A stretch of DNA of 64,000 nucleotides from Micromonospora rosaria (GTDB lineage: Bacteria; Actinomycetota; Actinomycetes; Mycobacteriales; Micromonosporaceae): the NCBI RefSeq assembly GCF_001567585.1, contig NZ_LRQV01000015.1:1-64000 (forward strand), written 5' to 3'. Positions 53,420 to 62,654 of this stretch are shown one piece after another (the stretch's first letter is position 1; the number at the start of each line of letters is the position of its first letter). The position numbers and the translations under genes are program-made. The notes beneath the pieces were generated by a model. It did no database searches, was not told the origin of the DNA, and saw only the letters and a list, made by a program, of their open reading frames with translations.

Positions 53420-55662
53420 GCGAGGCTGGGCTGATTACGCCGGCGCGGCCGGACGACCTTGTCCGCAAGGTCGGGCGGGAGCTGCTGGAGTTGGGCCTGC
53501 TCCAGGGCCGGTCGTTGTTCACCCCGCATCGGCGAGTCTGGACCGCAGAGACCACGGCCGAATTGCACAGCCACTACAACGAGCGACCCGACGCGAGCAA
53601 AGATCACTTCCTGGCCAAGCTCCGCCGTCAGCTCGACGGTGCGCCCGACGATGCCATCCAGCTCGCGGCGGAACTACTCACCCTGCAAGGGTTACCGCTG
53701 CTCAACCTGACCGCCGCGACACTGCACGGACGGATCGTCGAGGTGCTGAGCTGGATGCGTGAGCCGGTCAGCATCCCGGAGCACGTGCAGGCCGCGTTCG
53801 CCCAGGGCACCTGGAACGGCGGCACCGGCGCACACACCATGCTGTGGAAATGGCTGGTCGACGCGGTCAACTTCCTCGGCAACTGGTGGCAGGTCCCGCA
53901 GCAGCAACAAGCCAGCGCGTTCGCCGACCCGTGGGCTTGGCAGGACGCCGTCTACCAGCGCCGTTTCATGCCATCTCTACGCGAGGAACTGCTGTATCTG
54001 GCGTTCCCGACACACTTCCTGCCGATCCTGAGCATCACCGACAAGAAGGCGATCCGCGACACCTTCCTCGGCCAAGGCGAACGGTCCTCCGGTGACCTCA
54101 ACCGGGATCTGTTCACCATCACGACCCGGATCGAGCAGGAGACGGGGCAGCCGGTCGACTACTACCGGCCACCGTTCGCCGCACAATGGCGTAAGCAGGC
54201 CGAACGGCCGCCCGGGGAACGCCGGGCCTGGCTGGTACGGCCTCGGCAAGGCGGTTCCGACCTGGTGGGCAGATGGCGGGCGGAGTCGTTCGTTTCGCTG
54301 GCCGCGACCCACCTGGGCGAGACGTCGCCCGGCGCTTCCCGGGCCGCGGTCCGTGCCGCGGTGGAAGCCGGCTACCAGCACCTGGACTACGCCCAGCGGA
54401 TGAGCCTGGCCACCGAATACCACGCGTTCCTGTCGCAGATGGCCGCCGACGACATCGTGGTCACCCTGCTCGACGATCACCTGTACGGCGCGATCCTCGA
54501 CGGCGACGCGGAGTACAGCCCGGACGACAGCGGCGCCCGCCTACGCAGATCCGCGGCGTGGCTGACCCACGACGCGGTCGGTGTGGCGATGCTGCCGGCA
54601 CCGCTGCCCGCTGAACTGGACCAGCAGGGCACCGTGGTTGACCTGACCGGTGCCCTAGACATCCTCGCCAGCCTGATCGGCGCCGACGCCGACGGCGAGA
54701 CCCTGCCGGAGTCCGACACGGCTGAGCGTTCGCAGCCGGCGCCGCTCGCCGTGCCGAAACTGACCGCGGCGACCGACACGCTTGCGGCCCAGCTGCACAT
54801 CGAACGGCCCTGGCTGCAGGATTTGATCGAGGTGTGGCAGGACCGATCCCAGATCATCCTTTACGGCCCACCCGGCACCGGCAAGACCTACCTCGCGCGA
54901 GCACTCGCGGCTCACGTCGCCGACCGCGACGCCGTGCGACTGGTGCAGTTCCACCCGTCGTACGCGTACGAGGACTTCTTCGAAGGATTTCGCCCGGTCG
55001 AAGGTGCCGCTCCCGGCACGGTCAGCTTCGCCAAGGCACCCGGCCCGCTACGCGAGATCGCCGCCGAGGCCCGCAACAACCCCGAACGACCGTACGTCCT
55101 GATCGTCGACGAGATCAACCGGGCGAACCTGGCCAAAGTCTTCGGTGAGCTGTACTTCCTGCTGGAGTACCGCCACGCCACTGTACGGCTGCAATACTCC
55201 CCGTCCGAGGCGTTCAACCTGCCGCCCAACGTGTTCATCCTCGGCACCATGAACACCGCCGACCGTTCGATCTCGCTGGTGGACGCCGCGATCCGGCGCC
55301 GATTCGCCTTCATCGAGCTGCACCCCGACGAACCCCCGGTCCGCGACGTCCTCGGCAACTGGCTGGCCGCCAACGACCATCACGATGACGAACGCGCTGC
55401 GCTGCTCGCCGCCCTCAACGACAGTATCGACGACGAACAGGACCACGACTTCAAAATCGGCCCGTCCTACCTGATGCGCCCCGGCCTCGGCACCGACGCC
55501 GCCCTCGAACGGGTCTGGCGATACGACCTGATGCCGCTGCTGGAGGAGCACTATTACGGCCGGCTCAACCGCGCCCAGATCCGTAACCGGTTCGGACTGG
55601 CCGCCATCCGCGACCGCATCACACCACCCCCACCGGCCGACCCGCCGGAACCCGCACGATGA
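53416..55662 (+). CDS. mcrB: McrB-type AAA+ GTPase
   Basis: A 748-residue protein. The N-terminal ~460 residues are a family-specific region, not the usual McrB DNA-binding domain. The AAA+ module has LYGPPGTGKTYLARAL near residue 475, VLIVDEINRANLAKVFGELY near 562 and GTMNTADRSISLVDAAIRRR near 612, including the NTAD GTP-specificity motif of McrB. McrB forms a ring that drives the McrC nuclease. ATGA overlaps on both sides tie it to the methyltransferase and to McrC. The divergent N terminus probably sets which DNA is recognised. Confidence 0.85.
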   Translation: MSEAGLITPARPDDLVRKVGRELLELGLLQGRSLFTPHRRVWTAETTAELHSHYNERPDASKDHFLAKLRRQLDGAPDDAIQLAAELLTLQGLPLLNLTAATLHGRIVEVLSWMREPVSIPEHVQAAFAQGTWNGGTGAHTMLWKWLVDAVNFLGNWWQVPQQQQASAFADPWAWQDAVYQRRFMPSLREELLYLAFPTHFLPILSITDKKAIRDTFLGQGERSSGDLNRDLFTITTRIEQETGQPVDYYRPPFAAQWRKQAERPPGERRAWLVRPRQGGSDLVGRWRAESFVSLAATHLGETSPGASRAAVRAAVEAGYQHLDYAQRMSLATEYHAFLSQMAADDIVVTLLDDHLYGAILDGDAEYSPDDSGARLRRSAAWLTHDAVGVAMLPAPLPAELDQQGTVVDLTGALDILASLIGADADGETLPESDTAERSQPAPLAVPKLTAATDTLAAQLHIERPWLQDLIEVWQDRSQIILYGPPGTGKTYLARALAAHVADRDAVRLVQFHPSYAYEDFFEGFRPVEGAAPGTVSFAKAPGPLREIAAEARNNPERPYVLIVDEINRANLAKVFGELYFLLEYRHATVRLQYSPSEAFNLPPNVFILGTMNTADRSISLVDAAIRRRFAFIELHPDEPPVRDVLGNWLAANDHHDDERAALLAALNDSIDDEQDHDFKIGPSYLMRPGLGTDAALERVWRYDLMPLLEEHYYGRLNRAQIRNRFGLAAIRDRITPPPPADPPEPAR

Positions 55663-56858
55663 GCGAACCGCCCATCGCCCTCGACGAACTCGACACCAAA
55701 GGGACACGGCGGCGTCTCGACGACGGCATCGCCGCCGCGCTCAGCAGCACCCGGCTGGTCGAGGTCCACCCCGACGGCCACGGCTGGTGGCACCTGCTGC
55801 CCACCGGCAAGGTCGGCGCTGTCCGCATCGGTGACCTCGACGTCCAGGTACGACCCAAGACCGGCATCACCCGGCTGCTGTTCCTTCTCGGCTACGCCCT
55901 CGACCCGGGGTTCCGCCCGGAAGACGTCACCGCCACCGCAGAACCAGACCTTTGGCCGGCCCTGGCCGAATCACTGATCCGCCAGGCTGAACGAGCGCTG
56001 GCGCCCGGCGTCCTGCAAGGCTACGTCTCCGTCGACGAGGCTTTACCCCTGGTCCGAGGCCGCATCCGGTTCGCCGACCAGTTCACCCGCCGCCCCGGCG
56101 TGCTCCTGCCCATCGAGGTCCGCTACGACGAGTACGCCACGGACATCGCCGAGAACCAGATCCTGCGTACCGCCCTGCGCCGGATGGCAACCGTGCCACG
56201 CCTCCCCGCCGGCGCACGCGCTCGGATCACCCACCTCGACGGCCGGCTCGACGGCGTCCACATCCTCCCCACCGGGACACCGCTGCCGTCATGGCGGCCC
56301 AGCCGGCTCAACGAGCGCTACAACGCCGCGCTGCGCCTCGCCCAGATCACCCTGCGATACCAGTCCGCGGAACCCGGCCCCGGTGACCTCACGATCGCGG
56401 CGTTCGTCGTCAACATGGCCAGAGTGTTCGAAGACTTCGTCACCACCGCGCTACGCGATGCCCTCGCCCCGTACCCCGGTCACACCGCCGCCCAGTACCA
56501 GGACCACCTCGACATCGACCGCAGCATCCCGATCAGGCCCGATGTCGTTCACGTCGTCAACCGGCGACCGGTCGCCGTCTTCGACGCCAAATACAAACTC
56601 GAAGGACCCAGCTCGCGATACCCCAACGCCGACGCCTACCAGATGCTCGCCTATTGCACCGCGCTCGATCTCCCCACCGGCTGGCTCATCTACGCCCAAG
56701 GCACAGCACCATCCCGCCGCCGGATCCGCCATACCGGCATTGACATCGTCCACCACCCACTGGACCTGACCGCCATACCCCACCAGATCCTCACCGATCT
56801 CGACAACCTCGCCCGGGACGCCGTCCTCGCACAGCATCGGGCAATCACCCTTCGCTGA
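55659..56858 (+). CDS. mcrC: McrC-type nuclease subunit
   Basis: A 399-residue McrC. The N-terminal part binds the McrB ring (VQVRPKTGITRLLFLLGYAL). RIRFADQFTRRPGVLLPIEV and EYATDIAENQILRTALRRM are family hallmarks. The C-terminal PD-(D/E)xK nuclease has IPIRPDVVHVVNRRPVAVFD then AKYK, that is D...DAK. Last gene of the five-gene overlapping operon. It would make the double-strand cut once McrB recognises its target. Intact. Confidence 0.85.
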   Translation: MSEPPIALDELDTKGTRRRLDDGIAAALSSTRLVEVHPDGHGWWHLLPTGKVGAVRIGDLDVQVRPKTGITRLLFLLGYALDPGFRPEDVTATAEPDLWPALAESLIRQAERALAPGVLQGYVSVDEALPLVRGRIRFADQFTRRPGVLLPIEVRYDEYATDIAENQILRTALRRMATVPRLPAGARARITHLDGRLDGVHILPTGTPLPSWRPSRLNERYNAALRLAQITLRYQSAEPGPGDLTIAAFVVNMARVFEDFVTTALRDALAPYPGHTAAQYQDHLDIDRSIPIRPDVVHVVNRRPVAVFDAKYKLEGPSSRYPNADAYQMLAYCTALDLPTGWLIYAQGTAPSRRRIRHTGIDIVHHPLDLTAIPHQILTDLDNLARDAVLAQHRAITLR

Positions 56859-56957
56859 GATGATCTCAATGGGTCCGCAGCTCGCGTCCTGACGGTGTTC
56901 ACCCCAGGACGAGCCCCTCAGCGCGATCCTGCTTGACTCCGGGTTGATGATCAGTCT

Positions 56958-58002
56958 GTGACGTCTGCAAGATTCTTCGGGCAGGATTTCGTTGCCCGCC
57001 ATCGACAGCAGTTCGGCAGCCTGCCCCCCGACCGCCGCCGGCTGACCTTCGACATCGCAGTGGAGCCGGAGTTTGAACACTGGCGGGACTGGTACGACGA
57101 GCAACTCGCTTTGCTTCCTCAGTCAGACGCCGAGCAGCTAGCTGGCAGACTCTGGAAGGATGAGTTCTTCTGGCCGGTCACGATCGAGTTGGCGGCAGGC
57201 GCTGCGTTGCGGTCGGCTGGGGTACCTCGTAGCGTACGAACGCCAGTACGGTGGCTTGACTCCGGACTGGACGGTGCTATCGCCCGACGGCAACCCAGTC
57301 ATGTTCGTCGAGGTTCACACCGACCAGCCGCCCCGAGAGACGTTTGCCCGCCAACGAGCCTGGAAGGCGCTCGAACAACGCATCGCGAAGATTCCTGTCG
57401 GTGTCGTGCTCGTCCTGAAGGCTGGCAACATGCCGCCCACGGCACCCGACGCGGGCACGGCTAAGAAGGTCGCCCAGGAGGTACGTCGGCGCCTACTGCA
57501 GTCGCCATCGACCTCCAGCGTCACCGCCTACGGTTACACCTTTCTCGTGCTCGCTGATCGCTTCGGCCCGATCGCCTCGCAAAATGGACTACTCGCGCAA
57601 TTTGCCGGGCCGAGTGGAGTAGCCGGTCCTGTCGATGCCGCTCGGCTGGCGCGAGCGGTCAACGACAAAGTGCGCAAGTATGCGGCACTGGCGGATCGCT
57701 ACGACGTTCCCCTCGTGGTCGCCGCCGGTGCTCACCGCTTCACCGCGGTAGACCTGGACGACGTAGACGGGTTGATCGCGGGCGAGCGGACGATCAGCTT
57801 CCAGTTCAACATCGGCGACGCCTTCATTGGCGCGCAGAAAATCAACTTGGCACATCCGCCGCAATGGATCATGCCCGCTGATCTCTCCGCGCTGCTGTGG
57901 ATCGACAACCAGCCGCCCTTCGCCGCAACAGCGCGCCCTAACGCTCAGGCTCGCCGGGTGGTGCCCGACAGCCTTGCCGAACTTGTGAGCCCCAGTCCCT
58001 GA
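56958..58002 (+). pseudogene. unknown protein with frameshift in a G4 run
   Basis: The first frame reads FFGQDFVARHRQQFGSLPPD and WRDWYDEQLALLPQ, and breaks at LAAGAALRSA. The next frame continues GYLVAYERQYGGLTPDWTVL, then PVMFVEVHTDQP and a long helical C terminus (DAARLARAVNDKVRKYAALA). Removing one G from GGGG at 57219-57222 joins them into a 347-residue protein. TPDWTVL...FVEVH looks like a degenerate PD-(D/E)xK core without the Lys. It begins 99 bases after mcrC and may be an accessory gene. GTG 56958 starts the first part. Confidence 0.55.
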
Positions 58003-58051
58003 ACCTCACTTGCGTGGCGATGAATTCCCGTCGACGAATTGGTTCATCAGC

Positions 58052-58328
58052 GGGTGCTCTATGGGTGCTCCGACGCGGTGGACGGGGTCAACGTTCGACG
58101 GACTGGGCGGGACGCCGACCCCGCTGAAGTCGGGGCGTGACCGCGAACGGCTGGGCTCACACCCGCGGACTGGAACACTCTTCCTCGAAAAGTGCCTATC
58201 TCTTAATCCGCGGGTTCGGGGTTCGAGTTCCTGGCGGTGCACCAGCAGCAGGGCTCTGACCTAGGGTTTACCCCGGATCAGAGCTTTCTTCTCTTCCCCG
58301 CTGATGGTCCGGTGCTCGGTGGGTGCTC
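58052..58328 (+). repeat. GGTGCTC direct repeats flanking the att core
   Basis: GGGTGCTC occurs at 58052-58059 and 58063-58070, and again at 58321-58328, with GGTGCTC at 58311-58317. The pairs are spaced 11 and 10 bp, about one helical turn, and flank the tRNA 3' fragment on both sides. This resembles arm-type binding sites of tyrosine integrases. Confidence 0.4.
58200..58244 (+). other. tRNA 3'-half, probable att site (Lys-CTT type)
   Basis: Reads as anticodon loop CTCTTAA (58200-58206), half stem, variable region, T arm CGGGG-TTCGAGT-TCCTG and acceptor strand GCGGTGC with ACCA. Bases before the loop do not pair with those after it and no D arm or 5' acceptor strand exists, so the 5' half is missing. 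Integrative elements that enter tRNA genes leave such a 3' copy at one end. The orientation places the island to the left and the original chromosome to the right. Confidence 0.7.
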
Positions 58329-58473
58329 GGGAGCCGTGCGACCGTTCCGGCTGATGGTAGACGGATGCGTACCGCTTGGGCCGCCGCCCTCGCCGCGCAG
58401 GGCTGTCGTCGCCGTGGCGCATCCCCGGTTCGCCGGCTCGGTCGGTTGCCGGGAGGCCGATAGCCTGGCCGGT

Positions 58474-59043
58474 GTGGACGGCGGTGTGCGACTCCGTGTT
58501 GGTGGGGCCGGGTTGGCGGTCGCGCGGATGGACGCGATCTGTGAGCTGTACGACGCGGTCTTCTCAGAGCCGCCGTTCTTCTGGCGTGACGACGAGTCGT
58601 CTCTGCACCGGGCGCGGTTGTCGGGGCTCGTGGAGGATCCGACCTTCGGTGTGGTGGTGGCCGAGGTCGGTACGGAGGTGGTGGGGTTCGCCTACGGGTT
58701 CACGCTTGCGGTGGACACGACTCGGTGGTCCCGGTTGATCGAACCTGTTTCGTCGGAGGTGTCCCGCGAGTGGCCGGGGCGGACCTTCGTGCTGTTCGAT
58801 TACGCGGTCGAGCGGGCGCATCGGGGGAGGGGGGTGGGGCGGGGGATCCACGATGCCCTGCTCGCCTCGCGGCGGGAAGAGCGTGCCACGCTGACGGTGC
58901 AGCCCACCGCAGTGGCGACGAAGCGTATCTATGAGCATTGGCGGTGGCGGTGGTTGGGGCAGTTGGAGGGTGGTGCGGAGGGCGCTGCGCCCCTGTTCGA
59001 CGTCTACCTGAGGGATTCGCTGGGCGATCTAGCTGTTGGCTAG
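58474..59043 (+). CDS. GNAT-family N-acetyltransferase
   Basis: A 189-residue GNAT protein: ELYDAVFSEPPFFWRDDES near the N terminus, VVVAEVGTEVVGFAYGFTLA for beta 2-3, FVLFDYAVERAHRGRGVGRG as the acetyl-CoA motif A (RGRGVG near residue 117), then KRIYEHWRWRWLG near the C terminus. GTG 58474 lies seven bases after TAGCCT, a possible -10 box, so the transcript may be leaderless. The open frame extends up to 58237 without homology. Substrate unknown. It ends 15 bp inside the convergent regulator gene. Confidence 0.75.
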   Translation: MDGGVRLRVGGAGLAVARMDAICELYDAVFSEPPFFWRDDESSLHRARLSGLVEDPTFGVVVAEVGTEVVGFAYGFTLAVDTTRWSRLIEPVSSEVSREWPGRTFVLFDYAVERAHRGRGVGRGIHDALLASRREERATLTVQPTAVATKRIYEHWRWRWLGQLEGGAEGAAPLFDVYLRDSLGDLAVG

Positions 59044-60615
59044 GACCCCGTACGCCCTCATCTGCTCCTCGAGTGCCCTGACCTCGGGGAGGTCATGCCA
59101 TTGCCCGAGGGTGTCCCAGGCGCGGTTGAGGCGTTGGTGGAATCGGGCCGAACGATGGTGGGCCGAGAGGCGTGCGGCCTCTCCGATCACGGCCACGCCT
59201 CGGGCCACGTCCGGCTTTGCTGAGCGTAGATGGCAGATGCCCACCCCGAGCGAGGTCATGGCGAGGTTCCGGACGAAGGCGTCGTCGATCTCGGCCAGAG
59301 CCACCTCCCCGAGCCGTGCGGCCTCCTCCGCGCGACCCAGGTGCAGGAGGCACGAACTTTCGGTGCTGGCGAGCAGACCCGGACCGTAGAAGTAGGTGTG
59401 GGTCGCTGATTCCGGGGCGACAATGTCGAGAGCGTTTCTCGCGTTGTCGATCGTATTCCGGGCCGCGGATTCTTGTTTGTCCATCGCGTAGGCGCGGGCG
59501 GCGACATCGTACGAGTATGCCTTGAGGCTGTTGTCGCCTGTCTGATTGGCCCAGCCGATGGCGGCGATCGCGTGGTCGATGCCGATGCGTGGTTGCCCTT
59601 TCCAGGTTGCCAGGTGGCTCATGTTGCAGAGCACGAATGCGCCGAGTTCGGTGTCCTGTGCCTCGTGCGCTGCGGCACGGGCGGTCTCGTAGTACTCGGT
59701 GGCGGATGCGTGGTTGTTCAAGTCGAATGCGAGCCAGCCGGCGAACCGTGACAGGTTCGCGTACAGCGACAGGAGTCGTGGCCTCAGGGGATCCGGTACC
59801 GAGTCGAGGAGCGAGTGGACGAGGCGCCGCTGGGCGAGCACGGTGTCGAGGGCCGCCTGCGGGCCGAGAAGGTCGTCCTGGCGCATGCATCGCCACAGGA
59901 CGCCGTCGATGTGGTCGATGACGGTGGCATCGACCCGTGACGGGTTCGCGAACGCTCCGAGGGTTCGCTCCTGTTCGGACGGGTCGAGGCTGTCGAGCAC
60001 GGGTGCGGTGGCTGCCGAGGCGGCGGCCCAGCTCAGCCACTGGAGGATGTCGCGCCGTTTCATGCGGTACGCCCACTCGATGAGGCTTTGGACGAGGCGT
60101 TCGTAGTTGACCTCCTGTCCGAGCAGGGTCGCGCCGGATGCCGCTATCAGCGAGTCTACGCGCGTGACGACGTCCGACGGTTCGGCCTGGACACCGGGGG
60201 CGGGGTTGCTGTCGACGGCGAGGTCACGTGGGGTGCTCGACGGGGTCGACTGTCGTTCGGTGTGGTCCTCGCCGTCGACCAGGTCGGAGGCTGCGCATCG
60301 GTAGATCCGAGCCAGCCTGTTCAGGGTCTCGAGGGAGGGGCGGCGACCGCTGGCTGTCGGCCAGGCCTCCCAGTACGAGATGTTCTTGTGTGTGACGGGA
60401 GCCTTGCCGTCGGCGACGGGCCACAACTCGTTCCAGCGGTCGGCGACCTGTTGTTGGGTCAGCCCGTGGGCGTAACGGTATGCGATGCGCGAGTTGACTT
60501 TGAACCGTGCGCCGATCGCCATGGCGAGATGGCGGATCCCCGCGCCCTGTGAAAGGCATTCGGCGCGGAAGGCTGCCAGTTCTTCCCGCCGGGAGCGATA
60601 TCGCCGGTCCACCAC
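59029..60615 (-). CDS. XRE-type HTH regulator with TPR domain
   Basis: A 528-residue protein. The N-terminal XRE-like HTH (YRYAHGLTQQQVADRWNELW, ISYWEAWP, LETLNRLARIYRCAASDLVD) is followed by a long helical TPR region (ATEYYETARAAAHEAQDTEL; SLKAYSYDVAARAYAMDKQE). Such regulators of actinomycetes sit next to DUF397 genes and biosynthetic loci. GTG 60615 or 60612 is fixed by GAGGAGGAA seven bases upstream. The frame is open to 60885. Divergent from the DUF397 gene and likely controls the downstream RiPP-like locus. Confidence 0.75.
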   Translation of the reverse strand: MVDRRYRSRREELAAFRAECLSQGAGIRHLAMAIGARFKVNSRIAYRYAHGLTQQQVADRWNELWPVADGKAPVTHKNISYWEAWPTASGRRPSLETLNRLARIYRCAASDLVDGEDHTERQSTPSSTPRDLAVDSNPAPGVQAEPSDVVTRVDSLIAASGATLLGQEVNYERLVQSLIEWAYRMKRRDILQWLSWAAASAATAPVLDSLDPSEQERTLGAFANPSRVDATVIDHIDGVLWRCMRQDDLLGPQAALDTVLAQRRLVHSLLDSVPDPLRPRLLSLYANLSRFAGWLAFDLNNHASATEYYETARAAAHEAQDTELGAFVLCNMSHLATWKGQPRIGIDHAIAAIGWANQTGDNSLKAYSYDVAARAYAMDKQESAARNTIDNARNALDIVAPESATHTYFYGPGLLASTESSCLLHLGRAEEAARLGEVALAEIDDAFVRNLAMTSLGVGICHLRSAKPDVARGVAVIGEAARLSAHHRSARFHQRLNRAWDTLGQWHDLPEVRALEEQMRAYGVLANS

Positions 60616-60899
60616 GACATTCCTCCTCGCAAACAGTCGCCCTCTCGCGGGCGTTGCCGATCCTACGACCGGAAACAGGGTGGCCGGTGCCCCGAATGTG
60701 TGTCGTGCACAAGTTCCCCGCCATCCGGGAAATCCTGCGCCGCAAGGTCGTCGTGAGCGTGGTGTGACTGTCCGCTGTTGAGGCTCACAGTGAATGGCGA
60801 GCCGAGGAGATCGACGTGCAACCCCAGTTTTCGGATCGCGTCGACACGTACTCCCGGACACCGAAACCCGTTCCCATTGCTGCAAAGGAGACGCCGCGA

Positions 60900-61142
60900 A
60901 TGTCCGAGACCAACCTCTACGAGCTGCCGATCGAGGGCGCCCAGGTCACCTCCCTCTGCGGAGGCAACCTGACCAGCGACAACGAGAGCTGCGTCGGACT
61001 CACCGAGATCCCCGGCGGCGAGGGCTTCGTCCTCACCGACACCAAGCCGGAGGGCGCCGGCCGGCCCGGTCTGCGCTTCACCGCCGACGAACTGGACGCC
61101 TTCGCGGTCAGCTGGATGAGCCAGCGCCACCTGACCGCCTGA
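60900..61142 (+). CDS. DUF397-family small protein
   Basis: An 80-residue protein resembling DUF397: TSLCGGNLTSDNESCVGLTE for the CVEVA-like segment, VLTDTKPEGAGRPGLRFTAD for the DSKDPxGPxLxF segment, then ELDAFAVSWM. DUF397 partners usually lie beside XRE regulators, as here (divergent, 284 bp apart). They are small regulators of development and secondary metabolism. ATG 60900 has AAGGAGA nine bases upstream. Confidence 0.65.
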   Translation: MSETNLYELPIEGAQVTSLCGGNLTSDNESCVGLTEIPGGEGFVLTDTKPEGAGRPGLRFTADELDAFAVSWMSQRHLTA

Positions 61143-61153
61143 CCTCCCGCGAT

Positions 61154-61189
61154 CCGGCCGCCCCCGAACCCGAACGGGGGGGCGGCCGG
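61154..61189 (+). terminator. GC-rich stem-loop after DUF397 gene
   Basis: CCGGCCGCCCCC (61154-61165) pairs with GGGGGCGGCCGG (61178-61189) around a short loop. It starts 12 bases after the DUF397 stop and precedes the ribosome site of the next gene. It may terminate or partly attenuate transcription. No T-run. Confidence 0.55.
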
Positions 61190-61217
61190 CACCACGGCCA
61201 GTAACGAGGAGGCAGGG

Positions 61218-61649
61218 ATGACCTGGAACGGCCACTGGCACGGCTTCGGCCCATGGGTCGGACCGAGCAGCGAGTACGCCAAGGAGGACCGACGGCGCCC
61301 CGGCCGTGACCCGAACGATGACCAGACACGCGTGTTCCTCACCAACACCATGACGCCCGTGCAGACCGGCCACGCCCTGCTCCGCCGGAACCAGGTGTCA
61401 GCCGACCGCACCTGGACTGACGTGGAGGACGCGCTCCTCTGGATCCGCCGAACCTGGAACGCCAACCCGCCCGGCGGCGACGTGCTGCCGCTGGACCAAC
61501 ACCTCGCATACGACCGGGGACACCTGAGCCGGGGCAGTGACTGCGCCCTGGGCTACTACAGCCCCGGCTTCACCTTCGTGTCCTACTCCGTCGTCTGCTG
61601 CCCGAACCACTTCTTCCCCCACCTGCCCTGCCCGCTACCCCCACGCTGA
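61218..61649 (+). CDS. unknown 143-residue protein in RiPP-like locus
   Basis: Starts MTWNGHWHGFGPWVGPSSEY, rich in Trp, His and Gly. It continues with LLWIRRTWNANPPGG and ends with a Cys/His/Pro-rich tail (SVVCCPNHFFPHLPCPLPPR). ATG 61218 has GAGGAGGCAGGG just upstream. It precedes the JmjC-like oxygenase by 11 bases and is co-transcribed with it. Family unknown. The Cys/His tail may bind metal. It could be a partner or a substrate of the oxygenase; that is speculation. Confidence 0.5.
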   Translation: MTWNGHWHGFGPWVGPSSEYAKEDRRRPGRDPNDDQTRVFLTNTMTPVQTGHALLRRNQVSADRTWTDVEDALLWIRRTWNANPPGGDVLPLDQHLAYDRGHLSRGSDCALGYYSPGFTFVSYSVVCCPNHFFPHLPCPLPPR

Positions 61650-61660
61650 CGAGGAGCCCC

Positions 61661-62563
61661 ATGTCGCTCAAACTCCTGCTGCCCGAGGAGGGCGTCGACG
61701 ACCTCCTCCACCGCTGGCCGGACGACCCACGCGTCTACCGACGAGCACCGACGGACCTGGACGAGATGTTCACCCCGGAACAGGTGTGGGCCTGGATCGA
61801 CCTCGGGTGCACCCCGGCCGACGAGGTCGCCGCGATCCGCGCACCCGACCCCGCCATCAACCCCCGGTCCTTCACCGGCCCCCACGGCCGAGCCGACGCC
61901 GCCAAGCTCCGCACGCTCCACGACGACGGGCACACCATCCGGGTCGGCAACCTCCAACGCGTCATGCCCACCATGGCTCGGGTCACCCGCGCCATCCAGA
62001 ACGAGACGGGCTACTCCAACTACGTCCACGTCTTCACCACCCCGGGACAGCGACAAGGTCTGCGACACCACTGGGACCAGCAGATGGCCGTCATCGTCCA
62101 GGTGGCAGGAACAAAACGGTGGGAACTCTGGCCGCCGGTCGTCGACGCCCCCATGCGGTCACACCTGGAGTCCTGGCGGGTCTGGCGCGACGAATACCTG
62201 CAGCGCTGGCTCGCCACCGGCCCGCAGCTGACCATCGACCTCACGGCGGGCCAGTCCCTGCTCCTGCCAAGAGGATGGGTGCACAACCCCTACAACGCCG
62301 ACGACGAACCCAGCGTCCACCTCACCTTCGCCATCCGCGAGCGCACCCCCTACTGGATCGCGGAACACCTCATCGGCGACGCCATCACCGATCCCGCCTT
62401 CCGCAAGGTGATCCTTCCCGGGACACTGCATGGCCCTGCACTGCCCGACGTCGTGGCCGGCACACGAGACGCCCTTGTCACCTACCTCCAGGCCCTCACT
62501 CCCGGCGCCGTCGCCGACACCCTTCGGCAGATCGCCGCCACCGAGCTGGAGTACACCACGTGA
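61661..62563 (+). CDS. JmjC/cupin-4-like Fe(II) oxygenase
   Basis: A 300-residue protein of the bacterial JmjC/Cupin_4 (ribosomal-oxygenase-like) type. The metal triad fits HxD in GLRHHWDQQMAVIVQVAGTK and the distal His in LLLPRGWVHNPYN. KRWELWPP after strand 2 is typical. Such enzymes hydroxylate protein or peptide side chains using 2-oxoglutarate. In this setting, next to a probable peptide precursor, it may modify the peptide or a cellular target. ATG 61661 has GACGAGGAG upstream. Intact. Confidence 0.7.
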   Translation: MSLKLLLPEEGVDDLLHRWPDDPRVYRRAPTDLDEMFTPEQVWAWIDLGCTPADEVAAIRAPDPAINPRSFTGPHGRADAAKLRTLHDDGHTIRVGNLQRVMPTMARVTRAIQNETGYSNYVHVFTTPGQRQGLRHHWDQQMAVIVQVAGTKRWELWPPVVDAPMRSHLESWRVWRDEYLQRWLATGPQLTIDLTAGQSLLLPRGWVHNPYNADDEPSVHLTFAIRERTPYWIAEHLIGDAITDPAFRKVILPGTLHGPALPDVVAGTRDALVTYLQALTPGAVADTLRQIAATELEYTT

Positions 62564-62654
62564 CCGAAATGCCGCAATGACTCCCCGTCCGCGTGCTGCC
62601 GACAGGGCTGCGTGGGTGGGTGACCGGCGGTTTGCTCCCAGCCGCCGGCCGATG

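Noticed and set aside
58150..58244. A complete tRNA gene
   Set aside because: No 5' acceptor strand, D arm or pairing anticodon stem; only the 3' half is present.
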